DNA of 64,000 nt from Actinomadura geliboluensis (GTDB lineage: Bacteria > Actinomycetota > Actinomycetes > Streptosporangiales > Streptosporangiaceae): the NCBI RefSeq assembly GCF_005889745.1, contig NZ_VCKZ01000001.1:1-64000 (forward strand), written 5' to 3'. Position 1 is the stretch's first letter. Every line of letters begins with the position of its first letter. Shown here in pieces: positions 26,576-35,736 of this stretch. The notes under the pieces were generated by a model. The model did not search any database. It was not told where the DNA came from and was given only the letters and a program-made list of their open reading frames with translations. A program made the translations under genes and the position numbers.

Positions 26576-28159
26576 TCAGCGCGGGTTGCCGGTGAGTTTG
26601 TAATTGGGACGGGACGGGTGGGATCGCCCGAGCGGCCCTTCGGCCATGGCGCGGACGAGCGTCTCGCTGACCTGGGTGACGAACCGCTGTCCCGCCTCGG
26701 TGACGCCGTGCCCGCAGGCGGGGCCGCGCATGGCGCACACCCAACGCATGGTGCCCGTCGCGAACACGCCCGCTCCCTGGCGGTTGGTGTAGTAAGAGGT
26801 GTGCGCGACCGCCGTCCGGTTCCCGCAGGTGATCGGCGAGTTGGCGACGATCTCCAGCGTGTCGGGGGTGGGGCCGTCGCGGTTGAGCGCGTCGGCCTCC
26901 GGGCCGATGACGCCGGGGAACCGCGTCCCGGCGCGCACACCGGTGCCGCGGAACAACCAGAAATCGGGCCGCGTGACGGTCAACGCGCCCTCCGCCGGAA
27001 AGCACATGTACTGGATGCCGATGAGGTCGCTTTCCGGACGCGGCATCGGCGGAAGCCGCCAGTCCTGGGTCGACTCGGCCGGGTTGTGCCTCGCGACCGG
27101 ATCGGTGCCGGAGTCCTTGTAGCAGACCACGAGCCGGTTCGCCCCCAGCGGCGTCGCGGCGAACCGGATGTGCCGGTTGACCGCGTTCGCACCGAGGAAC
27201 GCGATGTTGACTCCTTGATCGCGGGCCTGCGTCGCACGCTGGCGCATGTTGGACGACCAGTACTCGTCATGCCCGAGGGTCAACAGGCCGCGCGCGCCTT
27301 TGAGCAGGTTGGGATCGGCGTGCAGGTCGTTGTCGGTCGCGTATGCCAGCGGCACGCCCACCTTTTCGGCGAGCGCGATCGCGGGTTGCTCGTAGGTCAT
27401 GAACTTGCCCGCGCCGTTGCCGTCGTAGGGACGGTCGAAGCTGACCGCACTGGCCCGGTCGCCATCCCCACCGGACGGCCCCATGTACAGGTCGTACCCG
27501 CCCCACATGTTGTACGCCTGCCAGGTGGTGGTGGCGTTCAGCACGACCACGCGCCCCACCGCGCTGGAGGAGCGGACCGTCACCGGCACGTACCGCCGCG
27601 CCCCGGACGCCGCGGTCAGCATCATCAGGTAGCTCCCCTCGGGCCACCCTTTGGTGGACACGGTCAGCGACGGCCGCCACGGTGCCGACACCGTCCGGGT
27701 CGCCGGGTCGATGCGGGCGCCCGCCTGCCGGACCCCCGGGTACGTCCCGGACCGCCACACCCGGCGGGCCTGCACGCCGCCGTACCAGCCCATCCGGAAC
27801 GCCTGCACGCTGAACCCGGACGTCGTGGTCGAGACGAACAGCCGGAACTGCTGGCCGGGAAGCACGCTCACCTGGTCGGCGTAGCCCTCGATCTCGTGCT
27901 CGGCCCCTCGTCCGCGGCGGGCGATCCGCCAGTCGGAGTCGCCTTTTTTCGCGTTCTCCGCGACGCTCACCGTCTTCTGTGACTGCCGCCCGCCGGAGTC
28001 GCGACTGTCCGTCCCGGACGAGCAGGCCCCGGCCAGGAGCAACACCAGGACGAGCACGAACGTGACCCCACCTGGCAGAGCCCGCCGCACCGTCGCGGGA
28101 CGCGCGGCGGCGGCCTCGCGTCCGCCGCGTTCGATCCTGCCGCGCGCACGACTTCCCAC
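26576..28159 (-). CDS. lipoprotein with N,N-dimethylformamidase large-subunit-like domain
   Basis: A 527-residue exported lipoprotein (hydrophobic LVLVLLLAGAC, Cys46). After a linker, residues about 75-520 match the beta-rich/Rossmann region annotated as DMFase large-subunit C-terminal domain: FRMGWYGGVQARRVW, TTTWQAYNMWGGYDLY, LGHDEYWS, PDFWLFRGTGV. In true DMFase this chain holds the mononuclear iron. A surface lipoprotein without the small subunit probably does something else, as do many actinobacterial homologues. Monocistronic. Confidence 0.85.
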   Translation of the reverse strand: MGSRARGRIERGGREAAAARPATVRRALPGGVTFVLVLVLLLAGACSSGTDSRDSGGRQSQKTVSVAENAKKGDSDWRIARRGRGAEHEIEGYADQVSVLPGQQFRLFVSTTTSGFSVQAFRMGWYGGVQARRVWRSGTYPGVRQAGARIDPATRTVSAPWRPSLTVSTKGWPEGSYLMMLTAASGARRYVPVTVRSSSAVGRVVVLNATTTWQAYNMWGGYDLYMGPSGGDGDRASAVSFDRPYDGNGAGKFMTYEQPAIALAEKVGVPLAYATDNDLHADPNLLKGARGLLTLGHDEYWSSNMRQRATQARDQGVNIAFLGANAVNRHIRFAATPLGANRLVVCYKDSGTDPVARHNPAESTQDWRLPPMPRPESDLIGIQYMCFPAEGALTVTRPDFWLFRGTGVRAGTRFPGVIGPEADALNRDGPTPDTLEIVANSPITCGNRTAVAHTSYYTNRQGAGVFATGTMRWVCAMRGPACGHGVTEAGQRFVTQVSETLVRAMAEGPLGRSHPSRPNYKLTGNPR

Positions 28160-28402
28160 GACGACTCCCCCGATGGTCGACTACTGCGGGCCTCCTTCCC
28201 GTCCCGCAGTACTGGAAGCCATGGCACCGATCAACCCACCGGAAACGGATGGTCATCAACCGCGAGGATGAGGACCGGGGCGCTCAGGCCGCTGGGCGAG
28301 CGCTGGGCGGAGCCGAGTTGCCAGGGGACACGGGTGACCAGGGGGCCGAGGAGCATCGCGGCGCGATCTTGCCTATGCGGGGTCGGTGAGTGGCCATGAC
28401 CC

Positions 28403-29560
28403 TCACGGCTTGCTCTTGCCCTCCTTGTGCTTCGGAGGCTTCTTCTTTCCAGCCTTCTTGGTTTTCATGGGTGCCTGGGTAGCGCTGCTGGAACTGTTCT
28501 CATCGGATGGCTGTGGAGAAGTGCTGATTGTCGGAGGCGCCGACGTGGGAACGGTGGGCGGTGAGGCAGGCTTGTCGTCGCCGGAAGCGATCGCCACCCC
28601 GACCACACCTGCGATCACCACTGCGGCGGCCGCGGCGGCGGCGATGAGGACGTGCCTTCCCCACGAGTTGGTGGGCCGCTCAGGTTCCGGCAGATGGGCG
28701 ATGGGCAGCCGGGCCGTTTTGGTGAGAGGCGCGTCCTCGGTCAGGTGGGTTGCGCGCCACGCCGGGCCGGCGAACCAGGCGGCCACCTCGGCGGCCGTGG
28801 GACGTTGCTCCGGCTGCTTGCTCAGCAACCGCATCAGGTAGTCCTCGAACGCCCCTGGCAGAAAAGGGCACCACTGACGAGGCGGTACGGGTGTGGCGTC
28901 GATGTGCTGGAAGACGACGGCGGCGGCATTATCGCCTTGGAATGGCGGCTGTCCGGTCAGCAATTCGTACAGGACACAGCCGAGCGCATAGACGTCGGAC
29001 GCCGGTCCGGCGGGGCGGCCGAGGCCACGTTCGGGCGCCAGATAGGCGCTGGTACCGATCACCTGCCCGGTGCCGGTGAGCGCCGACGACGCCTCACCGG
29101 CGAACCGCGCGATGCCGAAATCGGCGATCTTCACGGTGCCGTCGGCGGCCAGCAGCAGGTTCCCCGGTTTGATGTCGCGGTGCACTACGCGCTGCCCGTG
29201 CGCGACGGCCAGCCCGGCCGCCGTCTGGGCGGCGATGTCGGCGACGCGTTCGATGTCCAGGACGCCGTGCACGGCGCGCTCGTGGGCCAGGCTGTGCCCC
29301 TCGACGTATTCCATCACCAGGAACAGCCGGCCCTCATGGGCTCCGAAGTCGTACACGGCGACCACATGGGGGTCACTGAGCCGGGCCGCGGTCTGCGCTT
29401 CCATCCGGAACCGCGCGGCCGCCTGCGGGTCGGTGGTGGTCGTCAGCAGCACCTTGACCGCGACCGTCCGGCCCAGGCTCTCGTCGGTGGCGCGCCAGAC
29501 CTCGCCCATCCCGCCCTTGCCGATCGGCTCATCCAGTCGGTACCGACCCGCTACCAGCAT
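28403..29560 (-). CDS. transmembrane serine/threonine protein kinase (PknB-like)
   Basis: About 385 residues, start ATG 29560 behind GGGGAG. Kinase domain: glycine loop IGKGGMGEV, VAVKVLL lysine, HRDIKPGN catalytic loop, DFG, and APERGLG. A membrane helix (HVLIAAAAAAAVVIAGVVGV) follows at about 300-320. The extracellular part is a short Pro/Ser/Thr stalk ending in a strongly basic tail (KTKKAGKKKPPKHKEGKSKP) instead of PASTA repeats. It may sense anionic polymers, but ligand and substrates are unknown. Confidence 0.93.
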   Translation of the reverse strand: MLVAGRYRLDEPIGKGGMGEVWRATDESLGRTVAVKVLLTTTTDPQAAARFRMEAQTAARLSDPHVVAVYDFGAHEGRLFLVMEYVEGHSLAHERAVHGVLDIERVADIAAQTAAGLAVAHGQRVVHRDIKPGNLLLAADGTVKIADFGIARFAGEASSALTGTGQVIGTSAYLAPERGLGRPAGPASDVYALGCVLYELLTGQPPFQGDNAAAVVFQHIDATPVPPRQWCPFLPGAFEDYLMRLLSKQPEQRPTAAEVAAWFAGPAWRATHLTEDAPLTKTARLPIAHLPEPERPTNSWGRHVLIAAAAAAAVVIAGVVGVAIASGDDKPASPPTVPTSAPPTISTSPQPSDENSSSSATQAPMKTKKAGKKKPPKHKEGKSKP

Positions 29561-30006
29561 CTCGCTCCCCGAACCCCCGCATGCGTCCTCGGCGGGACCG
29601 TCCCGGACCACGCGCGGGGATTTCGTGGCCCGGGACGGGACTACCCGCAGCGGTCACCGGCCAGACGGGGGCCGGGTACACACTCACCTCAGCGTCGACT
29701 TCTCCCGAAATGTCACACCCCTCGAGGGGGAAGTCCCAACGGTAGCGGCCCGTCGGCGGCGCACCGACCGACCGAGAAGCCGCTGAACGTCAAAGTCGGC
29801 CGCCATCGAGCTGTCCTGCTCACGCTGTGCGCTGCGCGCCCACATGCAGCCCGCGCATCGCCCGGTCTCAGCGCTCCGGAACCCCGACCACTGAGTCCCC
29901 GCCCCACCCCTGCGGACAAAGTCGCCGCCATTAACCACGCCTTCCACACCCAGCTAACGACCGCAAACCTGGAGAATGACGACGAACACATCGCAGGGAG
30001 TGGTCC
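29561..30006. other. intergenic with no supported gene
   Basis: About 445 bases between the divergent kinase and small membrane-protein genes. Open frames are shadows with poor bias. It should carry both promoters; I see no convincing -35/-10 pair or palindrome. Confidence 0.4.
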
Positions 30007-30276
30007 ATGTTCCCGGAATCGGCAGCATCCCCACCTGAACAGTCGGGCGGCGGTTGGACCCTGGTCTTCTGGGGGCTCGCCGCGCTGGCCATATGCATCC
30101 CGTTGTTGATCAACTACCGCGGCTTCGCTGACTGGACCGCCAGCCGCCGTTGGAACAGGGCACTGCACAAGAGCCATCGACAATCTGTGTTGTATCAGCG
30201 CCTTGGATCGGCTGTTTTCGCCGTGGTGGGCCTCGTTGTCCTCGTCCTTGGCGTCATCGATGTCACCAGCGGATAG
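30007..30276 (+). CDS. small two-helix membrane protein
   Basis: The 89-residue protein starts at ATG 30007 with GGGAG upstream. Two membrane helices (TLVFWGLAALAICIPLL and LGSAVFAVVGLVVLVLGVI) flank a basic, Trp-containing cytoplasmic loop (ASRRWNRALHKSHRQS). No known family. Confidence 0.7.
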   Translation: MFPESAASPPEQSGGGWTLVFWGLAALAICIPLLINYRGFADWTASRRWNRALHKSHRQSVLYQRLGSAVFAVVGLVVLVLGVIDVTSG

Positions 30277-30398
30277 CCGACTCTCTTCAGAGGCGCGATG
30301 GAACAGATGAGAAGTCGCCCAAGATGGTGCCGTGGACGCCGGACCTCTGGAGACCGGTCCTTCAACGCGGCGTGCGCTGTCGCGTGCGCCTCGCGTCG

Positions 30399-31511
30399 TC
30401 ATCTCGCGGATGGGGCCGCTGGCGGACGGCCGGCGCGGGTCTGCTTGTACAGCCGGGTCAGGACGTGGCGGGCGTCGGCGGCGACACCGCGCAAGGTGGC
30501 CGAGGCGAACGAGCGCTGCCATTCCAGCCCGACATACCCCAGACCTGGATGGGTGGTGGAGATGCCGCCGCGGTGGCGCGGTCGGCTCTCCTCGTCCAGG
30601 GCACCCAGCCCTGCGAGATAGTCGACGCCGGGTCGGTACCCGGTGGCCAGAAGCAGCACGTCGGCACGCTCCCTGCTGCCGTCGCTCCACACGACCTGGT
30701 CGCCGTCCAGGCGAGTGAACATCGGACGGCGATCGGGGTTTCCGGTGGCGATGGCGTCCCGGTAGGTCCCGGTGTCGAACACCGGAGTGCCCTTGCCGCC
30801 GGTCAGCAGAGGCCGTGCCCACCCCGCGGCATCCAGCCCGGTCCGCTGCAACCAGATGTGCATGTCGACGCCCAGGACGCGCTGCGCCATGAAGCGCAGC
30901 GGATGCCGGGTCGCCAGCGTCACCCGCGCATGGGCCGCGAGCTCGATCGCGATCTGAACGGCCGAGTTGCCGCCGCCCACGATCACCACCCGCTTACCCG
31001 CGAACGGCTCGGGACGCCGGTAGTCGGACGAGTGCAGCACCGTGCCGGAGAAGCCGTCCAGTCCCGGCAGGTCCGGACGGTTGGGGCGGCTGAACCCGCC
31101 CGTCGCGGCGACCACCATCGGAGCGGCGAAGACCTCGCCGGCGGCCGTCACCGCCTCGAACCCGCGCCGGTCCCCCGCCCCTGCGATTACGACCTTTTCG
31201 ACGCGGTGGCCGGTGCGGATGTCGGCGTCCAGGCGCGACGCGTAGTCGGCGAGGTAGGCCACGACCTCGTCCCGCGCGGGGTAGCCGTCCGGATCACCAG
31301 GGAACACCGCCCCGGGCAGGGCGCTGCGCCGGGCCGGTGAGAACAGGGTGAGGCTGTCGTAGTAGTGCGGCCACGAACCGACCGGCTGATCGCCCTCCTC
31401 CAGGATGATGGGCGCCAGGCCGAGGGATCGGGCGACGTGAGCGGTGGCCAGACCGGCCTGGCCGCCCCCGACGATGAGGAGAGGTGTCGCGGTGAGCATG
31501 CGGGCGAACAT
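30399..31511 (-). CDS. flavin-dependent monooxygenase/thioredoxin-reductase-like protein of the ars group (ArsO-like)
   Basis: A 370-residue FAD/NAD(P) protein: GGGQAGLATA near the N-terminus, the NADPH-binding VVIVGGGNSAVQIAIELA near residue 180, and LLLATGYRPGVDYL. It is divergent from arsR across a 76-base region with an AT-rich inverted repeat, and two genes from an arsC-like gene. That matches actinobacterial ars loci carrying a flavoprotein of the ArsO type, of uncertain function. ATG 31511 lies in the operator; ATG 31499 is an alternative start. Confidence 0.85.
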   Translation of the reverse strand: MFARMLTATPLLIVGGGQAGLATAHVARSLGLAPIILEEGDQPVGSWPHYYDSLTLFSPARRSALPGAVFPGDPDGYPARDEVVAYLADYASRLDADIRTGHRVEKVVIAGAGDRRGFEAVTAAGEVFAAPMVVAATGGFSRPNRPDLPGLDGFSGTVLHSSDYRRPEPFAGKRVVIVGGGNSAVQIAIELAAHARVTLATRHPLRFMAQRVLGVDMHIWLQRTGLDAAGWARPLLTGGKGTPVFDTGTYRDAIATGNPDRRPMFTRLDGDQVVWSDGSRERADVLLLATGYRPGVDYLAGLGALDEESRPRHRGGISTTHPGLGYVGLEWQRSFASATLRGVAADARHVLTRLYKQTRAGRPPAAPSAR

Positions 31512-31546
31512 ATCAATACTTCATAATATGTCAATGTGTTGATATG
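31509..31546. promoter_or_regulatory. candidate ArsR operator
   Basis: CATATCAA (31509-31516) and TTGATATG (31539-31546), an 8-bp inverted repeat in an AT-rich island between the divergent flavoprotein and arsR genes, with additional ATATGTCAATG inside. The AT content and ATATCAA/TTGATAT arms match the general look of ArsR/SmtB sites. Confidence 0.6.
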
Positions 31547-31587
31547 TGGCGTAAGGTGGGAGCACGCCTCGGGAGGAGCCAGCAACG

Positions 31588-32001
31588 ATGGTCAAGCCGG
31601 TGGCCGGCCCGCCGCCGTCCAGGGAAGCATCGGCGGAGAACGTGAGCAGGACGACTCCGCTCGGGGACGAGTGCGGGACGTCGGCAGGCCCGCTCAGCGC
31701 CGAAGCGCGCGAGTTCCTCAAGGCGCTGGCCAGCGAGCAGCGACAGCAGATGCTCGAACTGTTCACCGGCGGAATCGAACTCACCGTCGGCACCGTCGCC
31801 GAGCGCCTCGGCATCGGCCAGTCCAACGCCTCGCAACAACTCGCCCTGCTGCGCCGAGGCGGCCTCCTCACCTCACGCCGGGACGGCAAGCAGGTCTACT
31901 ACCGCATCGACTCCGCCGCGGTCGACCGCTCGCTCACCGAACTCCGCAGCTACCTGTACACCTGCTGCCCACCACCCGAAACTGACGACCCGGCACCGTA
32001 G
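31588..32001 (+). CDS. ArsR/SmtB family metalloregulator
   Basis: A 137-residue winged-helix repressor with a 40-residue N-terminal extension. The DNA-reading helix is SNASQQLALLRRGGLL, followed by the wing RRDGKQVYYRI. The C-terminal pair CC at YTCCPP is a plausible As(III)/metal ligand. ATG 31588 follows GGGAGGAG. It lies divergent from the flavoprotein and upstream of arsC-like on the other strand, so it probably governs this locus. Confidence 0.9.
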   Translation: MVKPVAGPPPSREASAENVSRTTPLGDECGTSAGPLSAEAREFLKALASEQRQQMLELFTGGIELTVGTVAERLGIGQSNASQQLALLRRGGLLTSRRDGKQVYYRIDSAAVDRSLTELRSYLYTCCPPPETDDPAP

Positions 32002-32106
32002 CCGGAGTAAGCCCTTTCGACAGGGACACGGCATCAGCCCTGTTCAACGGCTGGGTCAGAGACAACGGCTGCGCCGGTCACTCCGTCACCGTGAACGGCG
32101 CCGATC

Positions 32107-32514
32107 TCAATCCGAGGGGACGAGTTCGGCGATCAGGCCCTCGATCCGCTTGCGTATCTCGTCGCGGATCGGACGCACCGCCGCCAGGCCCTGCCCCGCC
32201 GGGTCGTCCAGCGTCCAGTCCAGATACCGCTTGCCCGGGAACACCGGACAGGTGTCGCCGCACCCCATTGTGATCACCACATCGGACGCCTGCACCGCCT
32301 CGACCGTGAGCACCTTGGGGATCTCGCCCGAGACGTCGATGCCCTCTTCGGCCATCGCCTCCACCACGGCCGGGTTCACCGCGTCGGCGGGTGCCGAGCC
32401 GGCCGAGCGGACCTCCACCTTCTCCCCCGCCAAGTGCGTGAGGTAGGCGGCGGCCATCTGCGACCGACCGGCGTTATGCACGCACACGAACAGGACGCTG
32501 GGCTTCTCGGACAT
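32107..32514 (-). CDS. arsC: arsenate reductase, low-molecular-weight phosphatase type
   Basis: A 135-residue ArsC of the LMW-PTP fold: FVCVHNAGRSQMA holds the CX5R P-loop, with MGCGDTCPVFPGK and the DWTLDDP aspartate motif downstream. It reduces arsenate to arsenite with thioredoxin or mycothiol as electron source (family knowledge). It is convergent with arsR. No Acr3/ArsB pump is seen within the window, which would leave arsenite without an export route locally. Confidence 0.88.
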   Translation of the reverse strand: MSEKPSVLFVCVHNAGRSQMAAAYLTHLAGEKVEVRSAGSAPADAVNPAVVEAMAEEGIDVSGEIPKVLTVEAVQASDVVITMGCGDTCPVFPGKRYLDWTLDDPAGQGLAAVRPIRDEIRKRIEGLIAELVPSD

Positions 32515-32854
32515 CAGATTCCTCGACCATCGGCAGAAGCTCGCATGTCTTCCCCTCCTCCTGCGGTCGACGCACCATCTCCCGCAGACGCGAACAGCGG
32601 CTTCGCCTCACGAGGATTTGTCAATATCAGGCGGTGAACGTACATCACTCCGATGAACGCAGAGTGAACACGCCATTCGCAGGGCCGCCGGGCATATGAA
32701 GGACGGACGCCCGAGTGCGGCATGCGCGAGCAGCAGGGCACATGAACACGCTCCCGCCGCTCCGTGACCCAAGCCACACGCTGCTCCTGTCAGGAATCGG
32801 GGCGCTGTCCCGCTCAACTCACGAAAGAGCAGAGCGACTCGACAGGAGCATCAC
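32515..32854. other. intergenic region, promoters of arsC-like and NDH-2-like genes
   Basis: 340 bases between divergent genes, no supported reading frame. CAGGAG at about 32841-32846 serves the following ATG. Confidence 0.4.
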
Positions 32855-34075
32855 ATGAAGCACCGCATCGTCGTCCTCGGCGCCGGGTATGCCGGGGCTT
32901 ACGTGGCCGGGAACCTGGCCCGCCGGCTGTCCCCGGTGGACACCGAGGTCACCGTGATCAATGCCGTGCCGGACTTCGTCCAGCGGCAGCGGTTGAACCA
33001 GCTCGCGGCCGGGCGGCAGGTCGAGGCTCCGAAGCTCACCGACGTCTTCGCGGGCACGGAGATCCGGCTGCGCGTGGCCCGTGTCACCGCCGTCGACCCT
33101 GAACGCCAGGTGGTCGCCGTCGCCGACGCGGAGGGCGGCGGCGAGGTCGGCTACGACACGCTCGTGTACGCGCTCGGCAGCCATGTCGCCGATCAAAGCG
33201 TCCCCGGCGTGGCCGAGCACGCGTTCGACGTCGCCGGACGGCCCTCGGCGCTGCGCCTGCGCGAGCGGCTGGACGTTCTGGAGGGGCGGGGCGAAGGCGG
33301 GAAGGTGCTGGTCGTCGGCGACGGGTTGACGGGCATCGAGACCGCCACCGAAATCGCCGAGTCCCGGCCCGGCCTGTCGGTGGCGCTGCTCGCCCGCGGC
33401 GAGCTGGGCGCCCGGCTGTCCGCCGGAGCCCGCGGCCACCTGCGCCGGGCCTGCGACCGGCTGGGCATCACCGTCCTGGAGCACACCAGTGTCGAGGCCG
33501 TCGAGGCCGCGCGGGTGCGGTGCGCCGACGGCACCGTCCTGGCGTCCGACGCAACGGTGTGGACGGCCGGGTTCGCGGTCAGCCCCATCGCCGCCGCCGC
33601 CGGCCTGGAGGTCACCGGGAACGGTCAGATCATCGTCGATCGGACCATGCGGTCGGTCTCGCACCCGAACGTCTACGCCATCGGCGACAGCGTCTACACC
33701 CTCTGCGAGAACGGCCGGCAACTGCCGATGAACTGCGGTTCGGCCGGCTACACCGGCCGGCAGGCCATCGAGGCGATCGTGGGACGCCTGACCGGTCGCA
33801 AGATCGCGAACGTCAAGCTGGTCTACTGGTACAACGCGATCAGCCTCGGGCGGTGGGACGGGATCCTGCAGCTGATCGACGGTGCAGGGCAGGCGAAGCC
33901 GAAGTACATGGGCGGCCGGAAGGCCGTGCGGGTCAAGGCGGGCATCCAACGGGGAGCCCTGTGGGGCACCTCGCACCCGACCTTCGGCCGGCCCAGGCGC
34001 AGGCGCCGCCTGGCCGCCGCACCGGGTGCGGTCGCCGAGCGGGCGGTCGCGTCCGCCGAGAAGTCGGCCCTTTAG
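32855..34075 (+). CDS. NAD(P)/FAD-dependent oxidoreductase, NDH-2 like
   Basis: A 406-residue flavoprotein: FAD motif VVLGAGYAGAYVAGNLA at residues 6-22, NADH motif VLVVGDGLTGIETATEIAE near 150, and the FAD-closing VYAIGDS near 275. The C-terminal basic tail (RPRRRRR) could touch membrane lipids as in type II NADH dehydrogenases. It is followed 12 bases later by a SigJ-type sigma gene, a common actinobacterial pairing of a redox gene with its ECF sigma factor. Confidence 0.88.
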   Translation: MKHRIVVLGAGYAGAYVAGNLARRLSPVDTEVTVINAVPDFVQRQRLNQLAAGRQVEAPKLTDVFAGTEIRLRVARVTAVDPERQVVAVADAEGGGEVGYDTLVYALGSHVADQSVPGVAEHAFDVAGRPSALRLRERLDVLEGRGEGGKVLVVGDGLTGIETATEIAESRPGLSVALLARGELGARLSAGARGHLRRACDRLGITVLEHTSVEAVEAARVRCADGTVLASDATVWTAGFAVSPIAAAAGLEVTGNGQIIVDRTMRSVSHPNVYAIGDSVYTLCENGRQLPMNCGSAGYTGRQAIEAIVGRLTGRKIANVKLVYWYNAISLGRWDGILQLIDGAGQAKPKYMGGRKAVRVKAGIQRGALWGTSHPTFGRPRRRRRLAAAPGAVAERAVASAEKSAL

Positions 34076-34087
34076 CCGCCGCATAGG

Positions 34088-35056
34088 TTGGTCCACGTGG
34101 ACGGCACCGCCACCGATCGCTTCGACACCGGCCGGTTCGAGGCCAGCCGCAATCGGCTGGCCTCGCTGGCCTACCGGCTGCTGGGCTCGGCCGCCGACGC
34201 CGAGGACGCCGTGCAAGACGCGTGGCTGCACTGGCAGGCGGCCGACCGGCAGCGGATCGAGGTGCCGCAGGCATGGCTGACCAAGGTCGTCACCAACCTG
34301 TGCCTCGACCGGCTCCGCTCGGCACGCGTCCGCCGCGAACGCACCGCCGGAGCCTGGCTGCCCGAACCGCTCCTCGACGGCGACCCGATGCTCGGCCCGG
34401 CCGACTCGTTCGAGCAGCGCGAGGCGGTCTCCCTGGCCGTGCTGACGCTCATGGAGCGACTGTCCCCCCTCGCGCGGGCCGTCTACGTCCTGCGCGAGGC
34501 GTTCTCCTACAGCCACACCGAGATCGCGGAGATCCTCGACATCACCGAGTCCGCGAGCCATCAGCACCTCCACCGGGCCCGGCGCCGCATCACCGCCGCC
34601 CAGCGCGGCGGCGGATGCGGCGAAGTCGACCCGGCATCGGCCCGCAGGGTCGTCGAGGAGTTCTTCGCCGCCGCCTCCTCGGGCCGCACCGAACGGCTGG
34701 TGGCACTGCTCACCGACGACGCGACCGCGATCTCCGACGGCGCCGGCCTGACCGCGACCCTGCTGCGATACGACACTCCGCAGCGCATCGCCGCCATCGC
34801 ACGGGCCGGATTCAATCCCACACCCGCGAAACGGCGATTCGCCGGCCGCACGCCCGCCGCGCACTACGCGCTCGTCAACGGCACCCCCGCCATCCTGTTC
34901 GTGCTCGGCGACCAGGTCGTCGGCGTCGTGGCGTTCGACATCACCGGCGGCAGGATCGCAGCCGTGCACGGCATCGCCGCGCCCACCCGCCTCGTCCGCC
35001 TCACCCGAGCCTGGCGGCAGCAGGAACAGGACACACTGCTCATCACCCAATGGTGA
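34088..35056 (+). CDS. SigJ-type ECF RNA polymerase sigma factor (first)
   Basis: Up to 322 residues (TTG 34088, or GTG 34097). Sigma region 2 at about 15-80 (LASLAYRLLGSAADAEDAVQ), region 4 near 130-180 (YVLREAFSYSHTEIAEIL), then a C-terminal SnoaL/NTF2-like domain (about 195-310) that serves instead of an anti-sigma factor in ECF41/SigJ sigmas. It regulates the neighbouring redox gene in related loci. A paralogue sits at 39012. Confidence 0.9.
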   Translation: MVHVDGTATDRFDTGRFEASRNRLASLAYRLLGSAADAEDAVQDAWLHWQAADRQRIEVPQAWLTKVVTNLCLDRLRSARVRRERTAGAWLPEPLLDGDPMLGPADSFEQREAVSLAVLTLMERLSPLARAVYVLREAFSYSHTEIAEILDITESASHQHLHRARRRITAAQRGGGCGEVDPASARRVVEEFFAAASSGRTERLVALLTDDATAISDGAGLTATLLRYDTPQRIAAIARAGFNPTPAKRRFAGRTPAAHYALVNGTPAILFVLGDQVVGVVAFDITGGRIAAVHGIAAPTRLVRLTRAWRQQEQDTLLITQW

Positions 35057-35164
35057 CTCGCCCCCGACCACGGGCCGGATGAAGCATCCGCGCTGCGGCG
35101 AGCGGCCGCTGACGGCACCCGCCCAGAGACGTCATCGCGCCCGACAGCTCGCCTCGATCTCACA

Positions 35165-35662
35165 TCAGTCGAGTTGGCTCTCGCTGATCGAGGTCAGACG
35201 GTCGGCGGCGTCGGGGTCCGCTTCGCCGATGCGGTTCAGCAGGCGGTGCAGCAGCGTGTGAAGGGCCTCGAAATCCTCGGGGCTGGTCAGTTCGGCCCAG
35301 TGCTGTTCGATCCGGTCCCCCGCGCCGGCCGCCGTCGGCTGGACCGCTCTTCCCCGCTCGGTGAGGACGATCAGCCGGGACCTGGCGTCGCGGGGATTGG
35401 GGCGGCGTTCCAGGTACCCGGCCCGCTCGAGCTGGTCGACCGACTGCGCCATGGTCTGCTTGCGCACGCCCGCGCGAAGTGCCAGGTCGCGGACCGTGAT
35501 CCCCTCCGGCGGGACGAACGGGAACACCTTGGCGTCCCCGGACCGGATGTCGCCGAAGCCCGCCTCGGCCAGAGCCGCCTCGATGCCGACGGTGTACTCG
35601 CGATGGAGCAGGCGCAGGAGCAGCGACAGCCTCGCACGCCTCGAAGTGGAGTCTCCCGGCAT
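35165..35662 (-). CDS. MarR family regulator
   Basis: A 165-residue winged helix protein: a dimerisation helix, recognition helix region VRDLALRAGVRKQTMAQSV followed by ERAGYLERRPNPRDAR (wing). ATG 35662 has AGGA 10 bases upstream. The divergent neighbour is a haloalkane-dehalogenase-like gene. Two palindromes occupy the shared promoter, so it most likely represses both itself and that operon. Confidence 0.88.
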   Translation of the reverse strand: MPGDSTSRRARLSLLLRLLHREYTVGIEAALAEAGFGDIRSGDAKVFPFVPPEGITVRDLALRAGVRKQTMAQSVDQLERAGYLERRPNPRDARSRLIVLTERGRAVQPTAAGAGDRIEQHWAELTSPEDFEALHTLLHRLLNRIGEADPDAADRLTSISESQLD

Positions 35663-35665
35663 ATT

Positions 35666-35707
35666 GACAGGTTCCTGTCTACTTTCTAGGTTGGTCAGGT
35701 ACCTGTC
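35666..35707. promoter_or_regulatory. paired MarR operators
   Basis: GACAGG-TT-CCTGTC (35666-35679, perfect) and GTCAGG-TA-CCTGTC (35694-35707, one mismatch) with centres 28 bp apart, both between the divergent MarR and hydrolase genes. Twin near-identical sites indicate cooperative binding. Confidence 0.75.
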
Positions 35708-35736
35708 TAGTATGTCATTCTCCCAGGGAGAGCGCC

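Noticed and set aside
32819-35071. 750-codon minus-strand open frame opposite the NDH-2-like and SigJ genes
   Set aside because: Low-complexity Gly/Arg/Asp translation without domains; both genes on the plus strand have clear family motifs.
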